A stretch of 64,000 bases of DNA. It comes from Campanula takesimana. Taxonomy: Eukaryota > Streptophyta > Magnoliopsida > Asterales > Campanulaceae. The notes beneath the pieces are model-generated. The model worked only from the letters and a program-made list of their open reading frames with translations. It ran no database searches and was not told where the DNA came from. Of this stretch, positions 1-11,051 are shown in pieces. A program made the translations under genes and the position numbers. Location of the stretch: contig JAOWBW010000598.1 of assembly GCA_026119855.1 (NCBI GenBank), positions 682,001 through 746,000 of the forward strand, given 5' to 3'. Each line of letters opens with the position of its first letter. The first letter of the stretch is position 1.

Positions 1-844
1 AATATCGACAGGCTTTGCTCATACTTTCAATGATACTACTACTGCTCTCACTCGACAGAGGACTTCCTGAGCGATGACTGAGCTGTCCAATACTGACCCC
101 CTATCAAAATGAGGTAAGAATTTATAAACAATTTAATCTCCATAGATGCAATCATATGTTAACCTACTACTGCGATTTCGAACATTCGTTTTGTGACAGA
201 GGTATAGTAATTCATTTCTCCTGAAAGTTAAATTGTTTGAAACAAGATTTCAAGCAAGTCAACTTTATATGATTGCATGCAACATAATGCACTTTAACTT
301 AAGGGAATGTTACTGCTACTGAAATTTCTAGTGTCTACTTTTTGCAAGTCAACGCTTTGAAGACCTTTTCCTTTTAATTCTACATTTTGTGGCAATAACA
401 CAATTTTGCGGTAAGATAGTAGAAGTATATTTTGAAGATTACCTGCAAATCACCGGCACTATAAACCCTCCTCATGGAACTTCCCTCCGAGTCATAGAAC
501 TCGGTGGTAGGAGAAGAAATAAGCTGGTGAAACGCCTCGTTGACCTTCTTTTGGATTAGGGTTTGACTACTGATGCTCCTTTGCATCATGCTAGGACAAT
601 GAGTTTCATTATAACTCGTGTATGAGCTCGGTGAGTCGTAGCTACTGCACCCGCTACTAGTAGTGTAGCCAAACTCCGACTTTAATGCCGCCAGTGAGTC
701 CAACTCACTGTAAGCCGGAATGACAAGAGGCGGAGGCGTGGTGGAGAGGTGCTCGTCCGGTAGGGAAAAATGGGTTAGGAAATTGTAGGAGAGTTCGTTT
801 GTACTAGTACTAGGAATGCCACTATAGTTTCCGTGACCGTACAT
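1..844 (-). CDS. CCT-motif family transcriptional regulator, 5' part (partial)
   Basis: Two exons are visible on the minus strand. Exon 1 is 443-844 (ATG at 842-844, 134 codons, phase 0). It ends in codons for RRVYSAGDLQ followed by a GT donor at 441-442. The intron is 101-442. Exon 2 starts at 100 after an AG acceptor, reads GVSIGQLSHRSGSPLSSES and then IIESMSKACRY, and runs off the window. The RRVxSxGDLQ box and the S-rich IIExMSKA stretch are, as I recall the family, typical of plant CCT-motif proteins of the CMF group. There they precede the basic CCT domain, which should lie left of base 1. Such proteins are nuclear regulators of flowering, carbohydrate or plastid gene expression. N-terminal residues 25-60 are Pro/Ser rich. 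The CCT domain itself is not seen, so the family call rests on the linker motifs. A second start was not needed because the upstream sequence has stops. Confidence 0.8.
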
Positions 845-1036
845 GGCTCGTGGTTGGTCAGTGTGTGACTGTGTGAGAGAGAAAGTTTGGAGTGTGTATG
901 GGGATTGGAAAGGATTTGTGGCAGCTTACTTAAAGGGGTTGGCCAGTGAAGTGGTTGCTGACGTCATCATTTGGAGAAAGAGCGTTGACTTTGCTTTTTT
1001 TTTTTTTTCCTTCAAACCCGGGTGATGAGTTGGCCT

Positions 1037-1037
<1 letters not shown>

Positions 1038-1070
<33 letters not shown>
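1038..1070. repeat. Homopolymer tract of about 33 C
   Basis: An uninterrupted C run lies about 195 bases upstream of the CCT start codon. Its exact length is likely unreliable in any sequencing technology. Confidence 0.95.
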
Positions 1071-1072
<2 letters not shown>

Positions 1073-1901
1073 ACCAATGCACTACACTAATGGGTGATTG
1101 AAAAATGAAAGGACAAATCCTAGGCATCTTTGAAAATGTCCCAAACTCAACTCTCATTCATGTGACTGTCTATATAATTGATTCAAATTAAAGGTTCAAA
1201 GAAAATTAGTAAAATTACTAGGATTATTGACATAAGCTAAATTTTACTTGGCTCTTTTAGTGCATGCATAATTAAAGAGCTACTCTCTCTGTCCCACTTT
1301 AATATTTCAAAAAAATAAAAAAAAATTGGCACAAGAGTTAAGGAAAATGACGTTTTTATTATAAAATAAAGAGGCATCAACTATTCTGGTGTGCCCAACC
1401 TTTTTATTTGACAATAGATAGATGCAGCCCCGCCACTTACTACTAGTACTAGTCCTCCTCCTACTACTACTTTGTGTGTGCCAGTGTGCTAAGTTGGAGG
1501 AGAATCTAAAGTCGAAAAACTATATATTACTACGCGTCCATGTGAGGGGCATATGTAAATCTATCTTATCATACGTTTTAATTATATAAACCATGTTTAG
1601 CTTTAGGTAATCATCATTATTGAAATTTCTAGACCGTAATTAGGCTACTTGCTTGGGAAAGACATTGGATTCATTCCTCAGGTTCACACCTAATTTGACT
1701 TGCCAACTTAAGAGCATCAATTTAGTTCTGTTTTTTTATTTTTTTTCTTCTTTTGTCTAAAGGACTCGTTGACGAGAATGATAACATTTGCGTGATCGAA
1801 TATTGGAAGGTGAAAGTGTTGGCTTATTTCAGTTTCTCATTCCTTCACGATTGATACCAATATCTAGTGAAGTAGTATTGGATTTGATCCGATCACGTAT
1901 A

Positions 1902-1984
1902 CTCCCTCCGTCCCAAATGAATGTCTTATTTTGTTCCTCATCAAGAACAAAATGAACATCCATACCGTAGAACTTTGATAGGGA
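1902..1984. mobile_element. Stowaway-like MITE remnant
   Basis: The sequence starts with CTCCCTCCGTCCC preceded by TA, the usual Stowaway terminus and target. It contains a 9-bp inverted repeat (ATTTTGTTC/GAACAAAAT). Only a degraded GGGAG is seen at the right side. Confidence 0.5.
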
Positions 1985-2829
1985 GTTAAGGATAGATTCT
2001 GATTAGAGTGACTGATGGTGTGCTAGATGGGTTAAAAAACAAGTAGTGTAGAAGGAAAATCAGTTTATTCAGTGATATGATTTGATTCAAAAATCTTATA
2101 GAAATGATGTATAGTTTGAAAGGAAATTGAAATAATGTAATGAAAACACATAAGAATGAATATTATTGGACTTGGAATTGGGGGACCCCTAAAGCATCTT
2201 CTTGTGTAGGTACAAGTGCATGTCTAGACTAGGTAATATAGGTGTGGCCCATGAGAATCATCTACATCACTTCACTCAAACACTAATTTATGTAATTATT
2301 GTCTTGAGAAAAAAATCATTATGTTATTAATATCATAACTTTAGTTTAGTTTCACTAAATTGAAAAAGAAAAAAAAAGTGGGTATTGATATTTGACAAAA
2401 CTTCATGGTAGGCTCTAACATTTGAATTATAACACTAATTTCACTATTATACTAAATAATACTATGTGTACCCTAAAAAAAAACTCCCAAAATTACGGCG
2501 ATGATCAAAAGGTTGGTTGTTTTTTAATCAACAATGTGACCTAGAAACTCAACTACAGTGTAAAACCCGCCCCACATCAGAAATATGTAGCAACTCTTTT
2601 ATTTCTATCCCGTCCAATATCATTTAGCATTATATCATCCATGGACTCGGTGCTCAGTGGGCAGGCTAGTACCGAGTCAGTCTTTTGGACTCGGGTCTTT
2701 ACGTTAGCCAACTAACCATGTGTCTTCACATTAACCAACCAACCACGTACTGTTAATTAATAACTATGCATATTACCAAAATCTTATGAGAATATATTTT
2801 AAGTGTTGTTTGTGATCATAGCCTATGAT

Positions 2830-2927
2830 GCTCAGACTCTTTGGTTTACCCCGACGGACCCTTCTCAACAAGGCTAAAATAGGAGTGTCCGACATGGGCA
2901 CGGCGGGGTAAACCAAAGAGTCCGAGC
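2830..2927. repeat. Inverted repeat, 24-bp arms
   Basis: Arms at 2830-2853 and 2904-2927 are complementary with one mismatch (core GACTCTTTGGTTTACCCCG). They are separated by a 50-base loop. No terminal TSD is recognised. Confidence 0.8.
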
Positions 2928-3044
2928 AACAAAGATGATAGCTTAGTGAGTGAAATGAAACAAGAGTGTATAACACATTTTCATAGGGTTGACCCCCCAC
3001 ATTGTCTAGGGTTGATTTCTAGTGTGTTCAAGGGTTGATATATA

Positions 3045-3329
3045 CTCCCTCTGTCCCGCCCGACTTAGGACGTTTTGCCATTTTAGGCATCCCACTCGAC
3101 TTAGGACGGCCCAAAATGGAAAGGTTATATTACTTTTATATTCAATGGGACTCACTCGTCATGCTCACAAAAACAATCAATTTACTATTCTTCCCACTCA
3201 TTCTCTCTCATATTTTACTTTTCATACTCACAACACCTCCTCCACTCATTCTCTATCCTCTTATTGTAGTAGTATTTCTTAATTCTCGTGTCGAGAGAGA
3301 AAATTGTAAGTTGGATGGGGCGGAGGGAG
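3045..3329. mobile_element. Stowaway-like MITE, about 285 bp
   Basis: Left end CTCCCTCTGTCCCGCCCGAC and right end (complement CTCCCTCCGCCCC) form terminal inverted repeats flanked by TA on both sides. A short motif ACTTAGGACG is repeated twice inside the left end. The open frames crossing it have no family support. Confidence 0.8.
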
Positions 3330-3635
3330 TATATGGTTGCTTCCCTTTCTTAATTGTCTAAGCTGTTACCTGAGTAAAGAACTTAACATGGTGCTAGAGC
3401 TTTGCTTTGGCAAGGTCATAGGTTCAATCATCACACTTGTCTTAACTGAAATCTTGCAAGTCCATGATGCCACCTATTTGGTTTCTATTGCCCTAGAGTG
3501 GTGTGTTTAATTTTTCTTGCTTGGACAGATAAATCTTGAAGGAGGAGTGTTAGAACTTGCCTTGATATACATAGTTAGTTCTTCCTTTCTTTCTTACTAT
3601 TTAAACTTTTAGATCAATTAATAATTCACTATGGC

Positions 3636-3639
<4 letters not shown>

Positions 3640-3672
<33 letters not shown>
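3640..3672. repeat. (AT)n microsatellite
   Basis: Pure AT dinucleotides abut the next MITE, whose TA target lies at the end of this run. Confidence 0.9.
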
Positions 3673-3673
<1 letters not shown>

Positions 3674-3674
<1 letters not shown>

Positions 3675-3912
3675 TCCCTCTGTCTTTTTAGTCTGCTCAC
3701 TTTTGGTCAATGGGAGTAAACTTTGACCAAACATTTAATGTCAATCTAACAATCCTAATGAAATTTTAAAAATTATTATTGATAAATTAAATGATTATTT
3801 ATCAATTACAATATTTAGAATTTCATTAGGATGATTAGATTGACATTAAATGTTTGGTTAAAGTTTACCCCCGTTGACCAAAAGTGAACAGACTAAAACA
3901 AGACGGAGCTAG
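3674..3912. mobile_element. Full-length foldback Stowaway-like MITE, 239 bp
   Basis: The whole element is one long hairpin. The left 100 bases (CTCCCTCTGTCTTTTTAGTC onward) are complementary to the right 100 bases. TA lies on each side. The right terminus has drifted to CTAGCTCCGTC. Confidence 0.85.
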
Positions 3913-3953
3913 TATATGGTTGGTTCTCTCATTGAGTTGGTAACTTAATATAA

Positions 3954-3984
3954 CTAGTGTTACACCCGTGCGTTGAACGCACGG
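3954..3984 (-). other. Helitron 3' terminal hairpin and CTAG end
   Basis: CCGTGCGTT (3966-3974) pairs with AACGCACGG (3976-3984). On the minus strand the hairpin is followed by GTGTAACACTAG and then T. This is the termination signal of rolling-circle Helitrons. Confidence 0.85.
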
Positions 3985-4084
3985 ATAAAGATCTTATACA
4001 AATTACACGCTAAAATAATTAAAAGTTACAATAGTTATAAAAACATTTAATCAAAAATATATTAATATATAGTATGCAGCAAAA

Positions 4085-5732
4085 TCACAAATTTTGAAAA
4101 ACTTCTTTGTAGACTACATTTGTGGTTTCATCTACTACTTTTTCCTCTTCATCACAAACCAATATCTTCAATCCAGCTCGATTGGTTACCCTAGACAAAG
4201 CAACGTACAACTGACCGTGGCTAAAAACAGACCTTCTAAGAAATAGACCGACATGAGTAAGCGATTGACCTTGGCTTTTGTTGATTGTCATTGCATATGA
4301 CACAACCAAAGGAAACTGCCTTCTTTGGAAATTGAATGGCAAACGCAGATCGGATGGAGTTAATGACATTCTCGGAATAAAAACCTTATCTCCAACATTG
4401 TTACCATTTAGAATTTTTGCTTCCACGATATGTTGACCAAGTCTGGTAATAATTAATCTTGTCCCATTGCACAACCCTGCACTGGGGTCAATGTTCCTCA
4501 ATAACATGACTGGAACGCCAACTTTAAGACTAAGCTGATGATTTGGCAGACCAGAAGCCCTTATTGTGTTCAAAAACTCTGTTGAGTGAAGTTGATCAAA
4601 AAAATTTGAACCATTCTCAGAAGTACAAATCGAGTCTGCACTCAAGTAAGTTTTACAATCAGATTGATTGTAAGAGACCATATACTCATTTATTTTCTCG
4701 ACATCTTCAAGAGTTGGAGCTAAAATGGCCCTTCCTTGTAAAAATTCAACATCATCAAAATGATTAACAAATTCAGGATATGTGCTCTCAACAATGTCCT
4801 TTATTAAATCTCCAGATGATTGCACAAGAAGGTCGCTAGGAATTGTTATTTTTGCAGCACCGTCATTATCTCCTCCATAAGTACCGTCTCCAATACTTAA
4901 AATCCATTCTGAGAAATTCTTAAGTTCCAATCCCAAAGGATCATTCTCAATAGCTTTCAGGCGCATATTCTTTCTTTTTTTCGTAGTGACGTTATTTTGT
5001 GAAAGAACTCCTTCTGCATTTGAAATTGTCAATAACAAAGTTAGGTTAAAGTATTTTAGCAATGTAAAATAATCAATTTATTTGAACGTAGTAACAAAAT
5101 TACATATCTCTAAAATATTAAGTTAATAAAATTACGATAAATTATATAATACCATTGGTTATATTCGATAATGGCAGACTTGAAAAAACGTAACGATTAG
5201 TTCCAGCTCCACCTCCTGTTGTGTTCACTTCTCGAGAAACATTTTCTGCATCTCATTTGTACATTATTCAATTTAGAAGTATCCAGACTTGCACCTGTAC
5301 ACAACATTGTCTATGCAGGGGAGAACTTTAACACAATTTTCTTTTCTTTTGTACATAAATCAGGTTGTGTGAAGAATTTATGAGATTCAAGGAAGCTGCA
5401 TCTTTCCATTGAAGGGGTTTGCATTTAGAGGTAACTTTCAATAAAAAATAGTTTTTATAAATCATTGTTAAAAATGTTGAAGAAGTAAAAACAAAGAATA
5501 ACTAAAGATTCAACTATTGTTTGCTTTCAACAGGTTTTTCGAAACAGTGAGGCTGGAATGAAGAATATTATAGTTTTGAAGAAAATGCAACTTCGCATAA
5601 AAAGAGACTTGCAAGAAGGGGTAATTCTCTAAAAACTTCAACTTAAAAAAATAATGATTAACTTGACTTACCTGTTGATGATTCAACAAGTTTTCTCTTC
5701 CCACCAATTGTTATCGACTTTGTAATCCTCAT
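4085..5732 (-). CDS. Helitron helicase C-terminal tail fused to a short unknown N-terminus
   Basis: Predicted three-exon gene: exon 1 5672-5732 (ATG at 5730-5732), exon 2 5153-5245, exon 3 4085-5013. All junctions are GT-AG and in phase, giving 360 aa. Residues 1-60 (start MRITKSITIGGKRK, then a Gly/Thr-rich patch) match no family I know. From about residue 70 the protein is the C-terminal part of a plant Helitron Rep/helicase. Visible motifs are NMRLKAIENDP, ILSIGDGTYG, GVPVMLLRNIDPSAGLCNGT, SYAMTINKSQGQSL (helicase motif V) and GQLYVALSRV (motif VI). The Rep domain and the Walker A/B part of the Pif1-like helicase are missing, so ATPase activity is not expected. I infer an internal deletion that fused the first exons to the last. 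The frame is open throughout exon 3. Expression is untested. Confidence 0.6.
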
Positions 5733-5770
5733 ATTGATGTTTTTCTTTCACTATCAAAAATTTGTTTACT

Positions 5771-7546
5771 GCACTTGCTGATCTTAATAGTACTTGGCTG
5801 GTTATGTTAGAACTGTTTTTCAAATGATGTGAAAATGAAAATGATAAGAACACTAATAAGTGAAATAAAAGAGAAGAGGTTGACTTATTATATGGATGGT
5901 AACTGAAGAGCCTATTTTGTATTTATTATAAGACTCTCATTTAAAGAACTACTTGTGTATTTACTGTGTCATTTAAGTAATTACTTGTAAAAAACAAAAG
6001 TGTATGAATGTGAATTGTTGATTAGCCCATAATTGTGTTTACAATTAGTCCTAAACTAAATTGTTAGTTCTTACTTGTCTTCAAGTTCCAAAAGTATCTG
6101 GTTTGAAGTATCATGATAAATTAACTTTAAAATCTGGCCATTTGACTTTTCAAACGTTTTAAGGTTACATTAAAGTTTTGGAAATTTAGTGATTTTAAAG
6201 TCTTCATTTTGGAAATGGGAGTAACTTTCTGGGACAAACAAAAAGAGGAAACGGGACTATCATTTTGGGACGGAGGGAGTACTAAGTTCTCATCTTGTAT
6301 GAAAGAATGTGATTCCATTCCATTCTATTTACATTAATAGAATGCTATTTGTACTAAAACATTATGGAATGGGATGGTCACAGCTACAACAAAAAACAAA
6401 CAGATCTTCATCCCATTTAAATAACGCTTTTCATTATTATTTACCCATATTTAGATTCTGAAAACAAAAACTTGTTTTATATCCATTTTAAAAGTTTTTT
6501 TTTTTTTTTTGTGTGGATTCGTTAAGGTTCATTGCTGAGCTTGTATTGTTTGCCTGCAGCCTCAAGCTTTCTTGAGATTTGTCTCGTGCGGGAAGTGTCT
6601 CTCTACTAAATCTCCAAGGTAATACACAAAACCGAGTAAATTGCACTTGCTGATCTTAATAGTACTTGGCTGGTTATGTTAGAACTGTTTTTCAAATGAT
6701 GTGAAAATGAAAATGATAAGAACACTAATAAGTGAAATAAAAGAGAAGAGGTTGACTTATTATATGGATGGTAACTGAAGAGCCTATTTTGTATTTATTA
6801 TAAGACTCTCATTTAAAGAACTACTTGTGTATTTACTGTGTCATTTAAGTAATTACTTGTAAAAAACAAAAGTGTATGAATGTGAATTGTTGATTAGCCC
6901 ATAATTGTGTTTACAATTAGTCCTAAACTAAATTGTTAGTTCTTACTTGTCTTCAAGTTCCAAAAGTATCTGGTTTGAAGTATCATGATAAATTAACTTT
7001 AAAATCTGACCATTTGACTTTTCAAACGTTTTAAGGTTACATTATAAGTTTTGGAAATTTAGTGATTTTGAAGTCTTCATTTTGGAAATGGGAGTAACTT
7101 TCTGGGACAAACAAAAAGAGGAAACGGGACTATCATTTTGGGACGGAGGGAGTACTAAGTTCTCATCTTGTATGAAAGAATGTGATTCCATTCCATTCTA
7201 TTTACATTAATAGAATGCTATTTGTACTAAAACATTATGGAATGGGATGGTCACAGCTACAACCCAAAACAAACAGATCTTCATCCCATTTAAATAACGC
7301 TTTTCATTATTATTTACCCATATTTAGATTCTGAAAACAAAAACTTGTTTTTAGATCCATTTTAAAAGTTTTTTTTTTTTTTTTTTTTTTTTTTTGTGTG
7401 GATTCGTTAAGGTTCATTGCTGAGCTTGTATTGTTTGCCTGCAGCTTACACATTTGAAGATCAAGACAAGGAAGCCTCAAGCTTTCTTGAGATTTGTCTC
7501 GTGCGGGAAGTGTCTCTCTACTAAATCTCCAAGGTAATACACAAAA
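5771..7546. repeat. Direct tandem duplication, two copies of about 0.87 kb
   Basis: Copy A is 5771-6631 and copy B is 6643-7546, offset 872 bases and nearly identical. Copy B has an extra stretch of about 29 bases (7445-7474) and a longer poly-T run. Each copy contains one right-end Stowaway motif (GGGACGGAGGGAGTA at about 6268 and 7140). Between acceptor TGCAG and donor AAG|GTAATA, copy B has an exon-like block on the plus strand at 7445-7532 (open frame including FVSCGKCLSTKSP). Copy A lacks its beginning. The duplication separates the two Helitron genes. Confidence 0.85.
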
Positions 7547-8025
7547 TATACTCCTCACCATCTATTATGTTGCTTTAGAATTTTAGCTTGATGGTCTAAA
7601 ACTCGTTTGTAAATGAGTACTTATAGGATTTCGAAATATACTCCTTCTGTCCAGTCCAACTTAGTTTGATATATTCTATTTTTTTTTTTTTGATAAAAAC
7701 TTAAATCTTTGTTTCTACATAAGTAGAAAACATAGATGACTTAGACACAATAACAAAAAAGACAATCACATTCACTTATGGGTTAATAGCCAGAATAAAG
7801 CACTTATAAATTAAGTAAGAAAAAGTAATAAAACATAATATTTTATAGCCACAATAACCAAAGTCTTAAACAAAATAGGGGTTACGTACACCCCAAAACA
7901 GAAGTCACATCCAACTTCAAACATAGTTCAAAATAGAAGTACCAATAGTCTTCAACATAAGTAGAAAACATAGATGACTTAGACACAATAACAAAAAAAC
8001 TATCAGATTCACTCTTTCTCAATCT
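7547..8025. other. Helitron spacer
   Basis: AT-rich sequence downstream of the RPA gene. It has a single Stowaway left-end motif near 7645 (CTCCTTCTGTCC) and a near-exact short direct repeat (AAGTAGAAAACATAGATGAC at 7721 and 7959). No gene is seen. Confidence 0.5.
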
Positions 8026-10083
8026 TCACTGCCTTGCAAGCATTAAGCTTAACCTTAGTCGTAGATCCACCATCATCCACTTTATACTTGTTGCTGTGTC
8101 ATTTGAAAATGCAACTCTTCTTTTGGTTCCAACAGAGTTAGGAGATACGTCCTCATTCTCACTCACAGAATCCTCTGTCTGCATGTTAGAAACAAAATTT
8201 ATTGATTTTTTTATGTAATTAAGACTCATGTTTAAAAAATGGATAATAAAAAAAAAGTACCTCAATAACTTCTTCTCCTGCATCTTTCAATGCAGCCAAG
8301 AACTCATCTTTCTATATAAAAAACAAAGAAGATTGCAAAATTTAGGATTACTTGTTTATTTTTCAAATAGTAATATTTTTAATAGTACTTTATAAATACC
8401 TTGTTTGTTACTAAGTTGGTCTTCAAGTGCTTATCAACAACTTCTTTGTCATCAATCAAAGTTCCAATCGAATAAAATTTATCGGTGCCACTTATGTTTT
8501 TTGATTCAAGTTTGACCTTGAAAATTGCACTCTTTCCAACCAATGACATAATTTCAATAGGATTTGTAGCAGAACTTTCGTCACTTGAATCTCCTTTTTC
8601 TTTTCCTTTCTGTCAGTTAAATAAAAAAATAAAAAAATCAGTGACTGATGCATGTATTCAAGTTCCATATAAATGCATTTTTTTTAATATACCTTCACAT
8701 ATTGCTCCTTTAACTCCATCGCTGCCTTACCAATGAGTATCAAACATGCATCATCCCAGAGTATAAAAGAACCACTTTCATTTCCAGAAATGATGGATAC
8801 CTTTACCCTGTACCTTAAAGTAGGACTACGATCAATTCTGTCACACTTTTTACAGTGATAACCATTAGGGGTAGAATCTAACTTCTTTTTGCAACGAAAA
8901 CAACCCGGGAAATTCCAACCGTCATTGAACACTTGAGTAATATGACCAACAACCCAAAAAATTCCCTCCTATGTAAATAGAAAATGTTAGGTTCTTATTT
9001 AATTATAAATTATAAATTTTTTGTAGATTATAATAAAAAATTTATTAACATTTTACCTTCGTGAAAGTCTTAAGATCAGCAACAGATTTAACATCAATAT
9101 TTCCCGAGTCAACGTCGCTGAAACTTGAAACGTTTGCACTTGTTGACATTTCACTTACTTTATGTGATGAGCTTGTATCATTATCAAAGAACCTACAATA
9201 TATAAGTATATATTTCATATGAGCAGTTGGTGATAAAAAAAAAATCTTAAATAGTCAATTTATTAAAAGAATATTTATTACCTCTTACACTCTAGAAATT
9301 CTGGAATCCAACTTCATAGAAAGAACTTCAGGAATTGTCCTAAGATTGAAAACTTTGTCTCGAGGAATTTTGTTGCCACCAAGCTTGTATACATCAGTTG
9401 AACTCATGATTAAAAGCTTGTATTGATGATTTGTTACCTTGAAGCCATTATTTTCCACAACAAAGAGGTTAGACAATCCATAACAGTTGTACTCCTTAAG
9501 TTGGTCGTCGTACTTGTTCATCAGTCCAGTAGGTATTGTTACTTGAATTCTTTCCCCCTGCACAAATAGTTTTAAAAATATGCATATTAACTGAAATATG
9601 CAGGCAGTATATATGTTGAAAGTACCAATGGGTCTTATTAAGTCAGTCTGAATTGAGTTCTTACACAAATGAAAAGACTCAGTCTATTGGATGACCATCA
9701 ATCCATAAGCAAAACAGGTATGACTCAAATATGTTTTTTCTTAGTTTATAAAGTCTTGTTAATGAGTTTAAACTCTAATATAATTTATACTCATTTTGCA
9801 GAAAGCAAGCAGGTTAAAATTAATACACAAATGAAATGAGTAAAATTGTTTGATGACCAAAAATGCATAAGCAAAACAGGTATGACTTAAATCTGTTTTT
9901 TCTTAATATAGTAGAAATATAACAAATTCTTACCACTGAGTCAATGACGATTAACTCAATACTTTGGTGCAGGCGTAGCTTGTTATCAGCTGGAATCTTC
10001 CACTTTCTTGCAATCCTAACCTTCACTGCCCAATCGGATTTGCCTCTACGCAGTTCACTCAGCAGAGAGAAAGTTATAGTCAT
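8026..10083 (-). CDS. Replication protein A 70-kDa subunit-like protein (Helitron-borne), intact
   Basis: Seven exons can be placed: 9934-10083, 9289-9557, 9057-9192, 8693-8968, 8400-8609, 8261-8311 and 8026-8178. All junctions are GT-AG and phases agree, giving 414 aa. Exon 1 (DWAVKVRIARKWKIP) and exon 2 (GERIQVTIPTGLMNKYDDQL) form the first OB-fold as in plant RPA1-like proteins. Exon 4 starts EGIFWVVGHITQV and carries the Rep_fac-A_C zinc ribbon (CFRCKKKLDSTPNGYHCKKC). Exon 5 completes that fold (SLVGKSAIFKVKLES). The last two exons are a low-complexity acidic/basic tail. The product should bind single-stranded DNA in the nucleus. RPA genes are commonly carried by plant Helitrons, where a role in handling the single-stranded transposition intermediate is assumed. 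It is about two thirds the length of host RPA70 and lacks one OB-fold. No disabling mutation is seen. Confidence 0.8.
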
Positions 10084-10786
10084 TGTTGCAACTATAACAG
10101 AGATTGAAAGATTGTGATGGTAAGAGAGTTGTTGAGAACTGATTGTTGAGATGTGAACCCACCCTTTAAATATGAGCTACTAAGAACCTTTCGAATTCTG
10201 TATATTAAAAATTCTTTATTTTTTTGTTTTGTAATTAAGTGGACTGTATAAACTGAACTGTGTTTAATATTTTATTTATTTGTGATCTCAGAAAGTTTTA
10301 GTGAAGTTCAAAATTGTAAAATTTGAATTTGTTTTACTAACTAAACAACTAAATTATTAAACAGATAATTAATAGTTTCAGCTGCATGTTCACGCTTACA
10401 AATAGATAATTAATGGAGTTTTAATAGTTTGTTTGCTGTCACAGTTGGAAAGCATTAAACACAATAGCCAAGTATAAATTGAGGGTATTTTTGGATTTAA
10501 ACCAACAGTTCAATATCAACTGAGGGTATATTCGGACATTAAACAGGTATTTAAGGTGTACTTAGCATTAATAAAGTGTTTAACAATGAATTTAGACTGT
10601 TTTAAGGGATGGTTCACATTTGGGCGGGAAAATGGTGGGTTCACCACAGTCTCACTGACTTCATCTTTTATATTGTTATTGATGTGTTTTGGCTGTCATA
10701 TTGGTTTTACTCTTGTACAAGTCACTGGCCGAGCTACGTGAAGGAGAAGGGGGAAGAGGTGCAGCAAAGTTTATGGGGTGTGTCCC

Positions 10787-11051
10787 AATCAGGTTCTGAT
10801 GTTTCAATTTTGTCGATTTAGGGTTCAAAGTTAACAACGTTAGTCAGTTAGGGATTTTTCAATGGAATTTTAGAAAAAAGTTGTCAATTTAGGGTCCAAG
10901 TGTAGGGAGTATTGTCAATTAAGGGGGGTATATTTCAATCAGGGTCTGACTTAACAGTCTTTTTCTAACAGTTTTGTATAAAAACTTCACCTGACTAAAG
11001 TTGTTAACTTTGGACCCTAAATTAACGAAATTGGAACATCAGACCCTGATT
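10787..11051. mobile_element. Short foldback element, 61-bp arms
   Basis: Arms 10787-10847 and 10991-11051 are complementary with a few mismatches (words such as TTAGGGTTCAAAGTTAACAA and its complement). The words TAGGGTCCAA and GGACCCTAAATT recur in and beside the element. TSD was not determined. Confidence 0.65.

Larger units (their letters stand above)
845..3044. other. Intergenic, 5' flank of the CCT gene
   Basis: No convincing gene. The first about 150 bases left of the CCT start codon are less AT-rich and presumably hold its 5' UTR and promoter; a TTTAAG-like TATA candidate lies near 929-937 on the minus strand. A pure C tract, a Stowaway remnant and a hairpin are listed separately. 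The remaining sequence is AT-rich with no long open frame or recognisable domain. Confidence 0.6.
3954..10083 (-). mobile_element. Helitron with RPA and helicase-tail genes (right end unresolved)
   Basis: Read on the minus strand, the left end has the canonical Helitron 3' signature. A GC-rich hairpin at 3966-3984 is followed 11 bases later by CTAG at 3954-3957, and the next base is T, as expected for insertion between A and T. Inside, on the same strand, are an RPA70-like gene (8026-10083) and a gene ending in Helitron helicase motifs (4085-5732). The 5' TC terminus was not identified; it must lie right of 10083. The HUH Rep domain and helicase motifs I-III are absent, so the element is not self-sufficient. 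Insertion age is unknown. The coordinate given at the right is the minimum extent. Confidence 0.7.

Noticed and set aside
2773..3000. 75-codon minus-strand frame upstream of the first MITE
   Set aside because: It spans a hairpin, has no family match that I recognise and no splice or start context.
3022..3361. Two overlapping plus-strand open frames
   Set aside because: They lie within a Stowaway-like MITE and show no domain.
7310..7561. Minus-strand open frame with a poly-Lys run
   Set aside because: It crosses the poly-T tract of the tandem duplication; the exon-like signal is on the other strand.
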